From NCBI GenBank assembly GCA_029907285.1, contig JARYMD010000185.1:1-8506 (forward strand): 8,506 nt of DNA, written 5' to 3'. The notes under the pieces were generated by a model that searched no databases, was not told where the DNA came from, and saw nothing but the letters and a program-made list of their open reading frames with translations. The translations under genes and the position numbers were made by a program. This stretch comes from Verrucomicrobiota bacterium. Its GTDB lineage: Bacteria; Verrucomicrobiota; Verrucomicrobiia; Limisphaerales; J093. This document shows positions 1 to 4,615 of this stretch, piece after piece; position 1 is the stretch's first letter, and the number at the start of each line of letters is the position of its first letter.

Positions 1-32
1 AATTGATCCGGTCGGGCTGAAGCGGAGCATCG

Positions 33-1046
33 CTAGTTGTTTCTCTTTCGGTCGCAAAGCAGTCCATCGACCGGTGCATAGTCGTCTATCAAGACCGGAC
101 ACTCGCGGAAGTTCTGCGGCGGGTCTGATCTGAATGTTGTCACTCGCTGAATGAAGCCTGGCAGCCGCACCCGGCCGTTTCGGACCAGCTTGGATGCGCG
201 AGCGCGGAGTTCCTCGGCGGTCATTTCTTCCTCGGTTCGGGTCGCAAGCAAGACCACGTTAAGGCTGTCACGAGCCGGGAACAGATATGTCCGCGGATAA
301 ACAGCTTTCATGGTCTGATATATGGCTCCCACGAGGTCAGCCTGCCATCCGCCGAGTGTGCCCATGCAATTGAACGCAACAACGCCATTGGTTGTGAGCC
401 GTCCTTTGACCAACTCAAAGAACTCCTTGGTCGCAAGATGGTATGGCAATGCCGAGCCGTACCGGCTTTGCACGTAGGCGTCAACGATCACAACATCGTA
501 ATCATTCTGGCTTCTTCGGAGAAAAACTCGGCCGTCTTCGATGTGCACGCGCTGGCGTGGCGATTCTTCGAACTTGAAATACTCCCGCGCAACTCTGAAA
601 ACGACGGGGTCAATCTCGACCGTCTCCACTGCAACGTCCGGGTGGTAATGAGCGTAAGACCTTTGCACGCTGCCGCCGCCAAGCCCGATCATCAACACCG
701 CCTTGATATTCGTGTTCCAGAGCCACGGCGCGTGAAAGTACTCGGTGTACTCAAAATGCCCCGACAGTGGATTCGCCAGCGACACCCGCGTTTCGCGTGA
801 ATCGTCGAAACTGAGTGTCCGAAACCCCATGTGATCAATCACCCTGATATGATGGTAAGCCGAGGTTGTTTCATAAACCACTTTGCCCGGAAGCGGCTGT
901 GCACCCAGCGCGGCTGCAAACACGCAGAACATGCAACCGACGGCGATTGCTCCGGGGCTTGCATTGGCTTTGAATGCCGCGCCTGCGCATCCCAAGCGCC
1001 GATTCGAGCGCCTCAAGCTGGCGTCGCCTGAAGAATCGTCTCTCAT
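33..1046 (-). CDS. SpeE-like (spermidine synthase-fold) protein, C-terminal half of a split MFS/spermidine synthase pair
   Basis: This 337-residue protein has an S-adenosylmethionine-type Rossmann fold of the spermidine synthase superfamily. Residues 33-50 are a hydrophobic segment (a membrane anchor or signal-like stretch). A beta-rich N-terminal part follows (about 56-105), then the nucleotide-binding glycine motif GLGGGS (121-126), the acidic end of strand 2 in VEIDP (143-147), EDGRVFL (170-176) and VIVDAY (186-191). The C-terminal signature LIDDYAPVDGLL (319-330) is typical of fused MFS/spermidine synthase proteins. True aminopropyltransferases have an Asp-x-x-Asp active-site pair in the strand-4 motif. 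Here it reads DAYV, so the second Asp is absent and polyamine synthesis should not be assumed. The ATG overlaps the stop of the upstream membrane gene (ATGA, 1043-1046), which points to translational coupling. Internal Met codons such as residue 39 are alternative starts. The substrate is unknown. Confidence 0.92.
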   Translation of the reverse strand: MRDDSSGDASLRRSNRRLGCAGAAFKANASPGAIAVGCMFCVFAAALGAQPLPGKVVYETTSAYHHIRVIDHMGFRTLSFDDSRETRVSLANPLSGHFEYTEYFHAPWLWNTNIKAVLMIGLGGGSVQRSYAHYHPDVAVETVEIDPVVFRVAREYFKFEESPRQRVHIEDGRVFLRRSQNDYDVVIVDAYVQSRYGSALPYHLATKEFFELVKGRLTTNGVVAFNCMGTLGGWQADLVGAIYQTMKAVYPRTYLFPARDSLNVVLLATRTEEEMTAEELRARASKLVRNGRVRLPGFIQRVTTFRSDPPQNFRECPVLIDDYAPVDGLLCDRKRNN

Positions 1047-1681
1047 TCTCTGGTAACAGGTTTGCTCCCGAACCAGCGATCAAGCACCGCGCTCAATGCG
1101 CCGGCCAGAGCTGTTAAGCCGCCCATGAGCCGGAAAATGTCACTCACTCTCATGACATCAATCAGAATGTAACCCGCTACAATCACTCCGGCAATACTGC
1201 CCAGAGTGCCTGCGGCAATGACGGCTCCGCTCGATCGCCCCACACGGTCCACATGCGAAGTCAACCACCGAATCAAAAACGGAGGCAGCATGGCCAGCAC
1301 AATGCAGGGAAAAAGGAACACGCACATGCTCCCCAGCGCAGGATCGATCTTCTGCCACAGTGGCGGGATCGCGCGGTCGGTTGGATGCCGTCCGATGATC
1401 GCCTCGATGATCGGCGGCGACAAGTTCGGCACTGCAAAGGTGAAAACCCCCGCAACAACAAGAAGCAGCCCGAGAATGCCAAGCCGACCGTGCCTGTCAG
1501 CCATTGCGCCGCCGACATAGTAACCGCAGGCAAGAGCGAGCATAACCACCCCTATTTGGCTGACCCAGACGTAGAACGACCCCCCAAAATCCCTGGCAAG
1601 GTATCGGGCGCCAATAATCTCAAGCACGAGGGTGATAAACCCGCCCAATGCAGCCAGCATTGACGCTGCAAGGCTACGCAT
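1043..1681 (-). CDS. MFS-like membrane protein, N-terminal half of a split MFS/spermidine synthase pair
   Basis: This 212-residue integral membrane protein has about six predicted helices (roughly 5-25, 37-58, 67-86, 114-134, 151-173, 182-200). It matches the N-terminal membrane half of the fused MFS/spermidine synthase family. The recognisable blocks are LEIIGARYLARDFG (20-33), followed by an aromatic/Ser stretch and then GYYVGGAMADR (53-63), and RVGRSSGAVIAAGTLGSIAG (146-165). In many bacteria this is a single polypeptide with the SpeE-like domain; here a stop codon overlapping the next ATG separates the two. The ATG at 1681 is the first possible start, because an in-frame TAG lies three codons upstream. 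No convincing Shine-Dalgarno sequence precedes it, and a promoter-like element sits so close that the mRNA may be leaderless. It probably forms a membrane complex with its downstream partner. Whether it transports anything is unknown. Confidence 0.9.
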   Translation of the reverse strand: MRSLAASMLAALGGFITLVLEIIGARYLARDFGGSFYVWVSQIGVVMLALACGYYVGGAMADRHGRLGILGLLLVVAGVFTFAVPNLSPPIIEAIIGRHPTDRAIPPLWQKIDPALGSMCVFLFPCIVLAMLPPFLIRWLTSHVDRVGRSSGAVIAAGTLGSIAGVIVAGYILIDVMRVSDIFRLMGGLTALAGALSAVLDRWFGSKPVTRE

Positions 1682-1687
1682 GAAACA

Positions 1688-1716
1688 ACTCTATTTCCCA
1701 GTCGCTCCAGAGTCAA
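1688..1716 (-). promoter_or_regulatory. Candidate sigma70-type promoter for the MFS/SpeE-like operon
   Basis: On the minus strand TTGACT (1711-1716) is followed by a 17-bp spacer and TAGAGT (1688-1693). This is 5/6 and 4/6 to the bacterial consensus with ideal spacing. Initiation about 7 bp downstream of the -10 box would fall at or next to the A of the ATG at 1681, giving a leaderless transcript. That fits the lack of a good ribosome binding site. It is sequence inference only, and the phylum's own promoter consensus could differ. Confidence 0.35.
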
Positions 1717-1772
1717 AGAGAACGCACCTTGACCATTACGGCCTCCGACGTCTCACTGCTCCGCGCCAGCAC

Positions 1773-1806
1773 ATTTCGCAGCACGGCGTAGCCGGAACCA
1801 AAGTTG
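1773..1806. repeat. Dispersed motif, partial second copy at the right edge of the window
   Basis: ATTTCGCAGCACGGCGT (1773-1789) recurs as ATTTCGCAGCGCGGCGT at 8428-8444, 16 of 17 identical and in the same orientation. Next to it, AACCAAAGTTG (1796-1806) is present as its reverse complement at 8496-8506, the last bases of the window. Having both parts close together at both places makes chance less likely. The second copy is truncated by the window end, so its full extent cannot be judged. Confidence 0.45.
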
Positions 1807-1966
1807 CCTGGAGGGCAACGCCCCCCCGGCTCTTGCACCTGCCCGGACCTTCGGCCGCGCCGGGCTGGGAAATATCTGCTACGACTCCGTCGCCGGCAAA
1901 ACCACTCTGATCAAGCCACGCACCGGACGTGTCACTGCCAGAGTATGTCCCAACCACATCTAACTC

Positions 1967-2061
1967 TTCCGCCTAAAGGCGGGACTCGAACAGCCGTGGG
2001 CGCGGCATCGCCCAATGTGCGGGACAACCCATCGCCGTTAGAGTTCCGCGTTTAGGCGGAA
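1967..2061. repeat. Long imperfect inverted repeat with TTCCGCCTAAA ends
   Basis: The arm at 1967-1987 pairs with 2041-2061 at 19 of 21 positions, including a perfect 11-bp end TTCCGCCTAAA / TTTAGGCGGAA. Weaker pairing continues inward (1988-2000 with 2028-2040, 9 of 13), giving arms of about 34 nt around a 27-nt loop. The arms are G+C-rich and would fold as a long hairpin on either strand. No T-run follows either arm, so it is not an obvious intrinsic terminator. It is not close to a stop codon. A non-autonomous MITE-like or REP-like element is the likeliest reading. Confidence 0.6.
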
Positions 2062-2139
2062 AACTGAAAGCTTTCCGGTCCTGACTGTGGTGCCCCAGCA
2101 CTTTGCGCCTAAGCCAATGGGCGACCTGCAGCGCTCCAA

Positions 2140-2160
2140 GCCAACAACGTGTCTGTCCCC
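2140..2160 (-). repeat. 18-bp motif, copy 1 of 4
   Basis: On the plus strand 2140-2157 reads GCCAACAACGTGTCTGTC, followed by CCC. It matches copy 2 at 19 of 21 positions over the whole span. The reverse complement begins with GGGGACAG, resembling the short GGGGACAGGCAC-type dispersed repeats I recall from several bacterial phyla; that resemblance is from memory. Confidence 0.6.
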
Positions 2161-2240
2161 ATATCGCATTCCCCGCCAAGATGCAGAAAACAGACTCAGA
2201 GTTAGGCTCGATGGGATCGGCACAATGGCAGGCCTTGGAT

Positions 2241-2330
2241 ATCCGTGTCATCTGTGTCATCCGTGGTCGATCGACTCGAATCTTGTGCTCGTTGAGCTTC
2301 CTGACCGCGGATGGCACGGATGACACGGAT
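2241..2330. repeat. 28-bp inverted repeat made of tandem ATCCGTGTC-like units
   Basis: The left arm (2241-2268) holds three tandem units: ATCCGTGTC, ATCTGTGTC and ATCCGTGGTC. The right arm (2303-2330) is its inverse, GACCGCGGATGGCACGGATG followed by ACACGGAT, with 25 of 28 positions complementary. The loop is 34 nt. A partial extra copy of the right-arm start, TGACCGCGGAT, lies at 2390-2400. Repeats of the CCGCGGATGACACGGAT kind are, from memory, scattered through Verrucomicrobia and Planctomycetes genomes and often yield spurious short frames rich in 'DTDDTD' or 'CVIRVIRG'. Its function is unknown. Confidence 0.7.
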
Positions 2331-2332
2331 GC

Positions 2333-2353
2333 GCAAACAACGTGCCTGTCCCC
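2333..2353 (-). repeat. 18-bp motif, copy 2 of 4
   Basis: The plus strand reads GCAAACAACGTGCCTGTC (2333-2350) followed by CCC. It begins 3 bp after the right arm of the tandem-unit inverted repeat ends, and it is the best reference copy for the family of four. Confidence 0.6.
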
Positions 2354-2448
2354 GCATCGGTATCCGAGGGGTTCCTCCACAGACTTCGGTGACCGCGGAT
2401 TGGAACAAGGGACAATTTGAGGGCCACGCCGCAATCATGGGGCAAAAA

Positions 2449-2468
2449 GCAAACAAAGAGCCTGTCAC
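2449..2468 (-). repeat. 18-bp motif, copy 3 of 4
   Basis: The plus strand reads GCAAACAAAGAGCCTGTC (2449-2466), which matches copy 2 at 16 of 18 positions in the same orientation. Confidence 0.55.
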
Positions 2469-2493
2469 TCTATTTGGGTCCACACCCGGACAA

Positions 2494-2511
2494 CAAGACA
2501 ACGAGCCTGGT
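2494..2511 (-). repeat. 18-bp motif, degenerate copy 4 of 4
   Basis: The plus strand reads CAAGACAACGAGCCTGGT, matching copy 2 at 12 of 18 positions with a conserved core ACAACGAGCCTG. It is the weakest member and is supported mainly by its position 45 bp after the start of copy 3. Confidence 0.35.
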
Positions 2512-2670
2512 GCTTTATCTGACTCACACTAAAAGTCCTTGCTCTTGTGACCGCCTTACTAGCAGCCAGACAAGCAGATACCGGGAAATTGACCAAATTC
2601 GCAGGCTGAAAGTTTTCGCGAATATGAAGGAGCTTTCAATATAATGATATGCCTCTGCGCAGCCAACCAA

Positions 2671-2773
2671 GCGGATGTCTTCAAGACATCAAGCAATATG
2701 GAAGCCCGGAAATCTCACCGGGCTGAAGCTATGGGTGAGTCCGGAGGGTTGGCTGGCGAGATTTCCGGGCTGA
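2671..2773. repeat. Hairpin repeat element, copy A (downstream of the MgtC/DUF4010 gene)
   Basis: The element starts with GCGGATGTCTTC and contains a near-perfect palindrome, GATGTCTT-C-AAGACATC (2674-2690). A second, larger hairpin follows: GCCCGGAAATCTC (2704-2716) pairs perfectly over 13 bp with GAGATTTCCGGGC (2758-2770), and pairing continues a few bases inward. The same order (GATGTCTT block, then CCCGGAAATCTCACCGG hairpin) occurs at 4506-4605 in the same orientation. It lies 310 bp past the stop of the 429-residue gene, too far to be an ordinary terminator. It is best read as a dispersed palindromic repeat. Confidence 0.7.
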
Positions 2774-2930
2774 ACAGTGCCCCGCTAAAAATCGAGCAGA
2801 TGGAGAGCGTCGGGGATGGTCCCTTCTTTTGTGACACGCTGGTGAGGAATTTGTTGCAGGACAAGGTATTCCTTCTTGGCTTGAACAGGAAACTCGAGTC
2901 GATAAGGACGGCAGTACGGACAACAAGCAT

Positions 2931-2961
2931 CTGATGAAAAATGGCAGAAAGCGATTTGCAG
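2931..2961. repeat. Short direct repeat, copy 1 (CTGATG ... GGCARAAAGCGRTTTGCAG)
   Basis: CTGATG (2931-2936) and GGCAGAAAGCGATTTGCAG (2943-2961) recur as CTGATG (4434-4439) and GGCAAAAAGCGGTTTGCAG (4442-4460), 17 of 19 for the longer block and 6 of 6 for the short one. Only the gap length differs (6 versus 2 bp). The orientation is the same. The match is modest, so chance cannot be fully excluded. Confidence 0.4.
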
Positions 2962-3084
2962 AATGACGTTCCCGGCGCAGCACTCTTTCAGACGGGCAGT
3001 TCATGGCGCTATGGTTCTGCACCCCGAAACGCGCGGTCAAGGCTGAAGAAATCATGAAAACAGTGTTTGAGAACCTCCTTGGGC

Positions 3085-4374
3085 TCAGAGCAGCAGAGAA
3101 ACAAACCCGCCTGCAAGAATGACCGCTGCAGCAAGAAGTGTGCGATTCCTCAACTCTGTTGCTGCAAGAACTGCGACCACGCCTGATTTGAGCAGCGTAT
3201 TGGCCAGAACGGCGACTGTGATGCCGCAAACAGCAACTTGTGGTTCGATGGTAAACTTCGCCTGGCTTGCAAGGGAGAGCGTGATTGCGTCAACATCGGT
3301 CAGACCTGCCAAAGCCGCCACAATGTACAGCCCTTGGTGTGGGAGGTTCTCTTCAACCTGCTTAACAACCAGCAACACAACTGCAAAAAGCATCGCGAAT
3401 TTGATCGCCGAGGTTAAGCTGAACGGGTTTTTGAGTGGCACTCCGCCGGTCACAGAACCGGTTTGCGTGGCGCCCAGCGATCTTCGATAGAACACCATGG
3501 AACAACCCAAACAAATCAGACCCATCACGACCATCGGCACAATCAACGCCCCAAGCATCGCAGGATTCACAATCGCGACTTCGACAATCACACGGGCGAA
3601 CATGATGGTCCATGAAAGGAGCAAGCCTGTGGCGAGCGCGTCAGCCGTGTTGCCGCCGCCCTTTCCCTCGTGGCTGCGCCGGGCAAAGGCGAGCGACACG
3701 GCCGTGGACGACACCAATCCACCAAACAATCCGATCAAAGGAATGCCGCGGTGTGTCCCGAGCCACCGTGAAGCCAAATAGCCGATCAGAGAAAGACTCG
3801 CGATCAGGATCACCAACCACCACATTTTATAGGGGTTGAGAGCTCCCCACGGATCGACAGTTCTGTCCGGCAGCACGGGCAGCACAATGAAAGTTGCTAT
3901 GAGCAGTTTTAACCCGGCGTACAGGTCGTCTTTGCCGAGCTTGCCGACCAGTCCGTGCAATGGTTCCTTGTAAGCGAGCACTGCGGAGGTTGCAATGCCA
4001 AGCGCCACAGCGGCGCTCTGGTATCCATAAAGCGTTGCCCCTCCGAGCAAATACACCACCAGCGCGGCGATCTCGGTCGTAAGACCGTGAGCCTGTTGAT
4101 CTGACCTGGCGTGCACGAGATACCCCGCCAATACAGTTGCCGAGACGCACACGGCCCCTGCAGCAAAAAGCCAATGCGACTGGACGCGGTTTGACAGCCA
4201 TGCAGCGAGCGCGCCTGCTTCGGCGAACAAGATGAATGTGCGAAGCCCGCCGATGCCTTTGGAGTTCTCGTCAGCGGCGCTTTTCTCGCGCTCGATACCC
4301 ACGAGCGCACCGATGAACAGCGCCACTGCGAAATCCAAAAATGGGATGTCCGAGTTGAAGTCGCTGTGCGTCAC
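3085..4374 (-). CDS. MgtC/SapB family membrane protein with C-terminal DUF4010 domain
   Basis: This 429-residue polytopic inner-membrane protein has two modules. The N-terminal MgtC/SapB-like module (about 12-140) shows the family motifs GALVGIERE (22-30) and GLRTF (43-47), with hydrophobic helices around 48-60, 69-88, 101-117 and 120-134. The DUF4010 module (about 184-400) shows GLFGGLVSSTAVSLAFARRS (215-234), KNPFSL with SAIKFAMLF (315-330) and GLTDVDAITLS (357-367). A final hydrophobic segment is at 412-429. The length and domain order are normal for the family. MgtC relatives are tied to magnesium homeostasis and to modulation of membrane ATPase; for the DUF4010-fused branch the role is unknown. 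The start is a GTG (4374). An in-frame TGA five codons upstream leaves no earlier choice, and no good Shine-Dalgarno sequence is visible. No neighbour is co-directional within 200 bp, so it is probably monocistronic. Confidence 0.94.
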   Translation of the reverse strand: MTHSDFNSDIPFLDFAVALFIGALVGIEREKSAADENSKGIGGLRTFILFAEAGALAAWLSNRVQSHWLFAAGAVCVSATVLAGYLVHARSDQQAHGLTTEIAALVVYLLGGATLYGYQSAAVALGIATSAVLAYKEPLHGLVGKLGKDDLYAGLKLLIATFIVLPVLPDRTVDPWGALNPYKMWWLVILIASLSLIGYLASRWLGTHRGIPLIGLFGGLVSSTAVSLAFARRSHEGKGGGNTADALATGLLLSWTIMFARVIVEVAIVNPAMLGALIVPMVVMGLICLGCSMVFYRRSLGATQTGSVTGGVPLKNPFSLTSAIKFAMLFAVVLLVVKQVEENLPHQGLYIVAALAGLTDVDAITLSLASQAKFTIEPQVAVCGITVAVLANTLLKSGVVAVLAATELRNRTLLAAAVILAGGFVSLLL

Positions 4375-4397
4375 ACGGCCGGGTTTTCAAATAAGAC

Positions 4398-4416
4398 AGA
4401 ATGGCTTGTCCATTCT
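4398..4416. promoter_or_regulatory. Small perfect dyad upstream of the MgtC/DUF4010 gene, possible operator
   Basis: AGAATGG-CTTGT-CCATTCT is a perfect 7-bp inverted repeat with a 5-nt centre, 24 bp upstream of the GTG start. The place and size suit a regulator binding site or a short mRNA hairpin. The pairing is too A+T-rich and too short for a terminator. No promoter boxes stand out around it. Confidence 0.3.
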
Positions 4417-4433
4417 TGCTCGACTAACTCAAA

Positions 4434-4460
4434 CTGATGTCGGCAAAAAGCGGTTTGCAG
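4434..4460. repeat. Short direct repeat, copy 2
   Basis: CTGATG and GGCAAAAAGCGGTTTGCAG form the partner of the copy at 2931-2961. It lies 60 bp upstream of the MgtC/DUF4010 start, between that gene and hairpin copy B. Confidence 0.4.
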
Positions 4461-4505
4461 TCCCGCCTTTAGCCCGCATTTCCCACAGCCTCAATAGTCG
4501 TCGGA

Positions 4506-4605
4506 GCGGATGTCTTCACAAGACCATGAAATACTGAAGCCCCGGAAATCTCACCGGCATGAAGCTTGGGTCTTCGGGTGGTGAGCCGGTGAGATTCCGG
4601 GGTTT
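4506..4605. repeat. Hairpin repeat element, copy B (just past the stop of the secreted protein gene)
   Basis: GCGGATGTCTTCAC with a degenerate dyad (GATGTCTT ... AAGACCAT) is followed by a strong hairpin. CCCCGGAAATCTCACCGG (4540-4557) pairs with CCGGTGAGATTCCGGGG (4586-4602) through 17 pairs and one bulged base, and A-T and wobble pairs extend it outward to 4537/4605. It aligns along its length with copy A at 2671-2773 in the same orientation. It begins 10 bp past the stop codon of the 1233-residue gene, so the hairpin may end or stabilise that transcript. The minus-strand sequence after the stem (TTCAGTATTTCATGG) has no run of T, so a classic intrinsic terminator is not supported. Confidence 0.7.
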
Positions 4606-4615
4606 GCGAATCAAT

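Larger units (their letters stand above)
1682..3084. other. 1.4-kb gene-free, repeat-rich intergenic region
   Basis: No reading frame here shows a recognisable family, a signal peptide, or a credible start and length. Open frames on both strands are short, overlap each other and read straight through inverted repeats. The region instead holds at least five kinds of repeat, listed separately: an inverted repeat at 1967-2061, an 18-bp motif four times at 2140-2511, a tandem-unit inverted repeat at 2241-2330, a hairpin element at 2671-2773 and a short repeat at 2931-2961. The stretch 1682-1960 holds the operon promoter candidate and a dispersed motif at 1773-1806. I see nothing supportable in 2512-2670, 2774-2930 or 2962-3084. 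This looks like a sink for small dispersed elements, or a decayed region. Confidence 0.7.

Noticed and set aside
13..23. CGGGCTGAAGC shared with hairpin copy A (2719-2729).
   Set aside because: An 11-bp match is expected by chance many times in a window this size.
438..800. 120-codon plus-strand frame opposite the SpeE-like gene.
   Set aside because: It is antisense to well-conserved SAM-binding motifs and has no recognisable family.
1868..1963. Plus-strand reading GNICYDSVAGKTTL... ending at a stop at 1961-1963, which looks like a protein C-terminus with a GKTT string.
   Set aside because: There is no Walker A context and no plausible start or upstream domain in frame. It is probably chance or a tiny remnant.
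1973..2434. 153-codon minus-strand frame in the repeat cluster.
   Set aside because: It reads through the inverted repeat and the tandem-unit repeat; its content (TQMTRI, CVIRG-like strings) is the typical artefact of such repeats.
2644..2934. 96-codon plus-strand frame preceded by AAGGAG (2627-2632).
   Set aside because: The Shine-Dalgarno-like match is 11 bp from the ATG, which is acceptable, but the first half of the frame runs through hairpin copy A and the product resembles no family. A short lineage-specific gene cannot be excluded.
2729..3055. Minus-strand frame starting at an ATG near 3055, with a perfect AAGGAGG at 3074-3080.
   Set aside because: The spacing of 18 nt is too long, and the product is Ser/Arg/Pro-rich with no motif. 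Other frames over the same DNA look equally protein-like, so no frame can be preferred; it may be decayed coding sequence.
3003..3122. 39-codon plus-strand frame (MALWFCTPKRAVKAEE...) overlapping the end of the MgtC/DUF4010 gene.
   Set aside because: It has a helix-like composition but no ribosome binding site, no family, and a tail that is antisense to a conserved gene end.
4534..4605. Hairpin past the secreted protein gene as an intrinsic terminator.
   Set aside because: The stem is strong, but no T-run follows on the minus strand and the same element recurs away from a gene end, so it is called a repeat.
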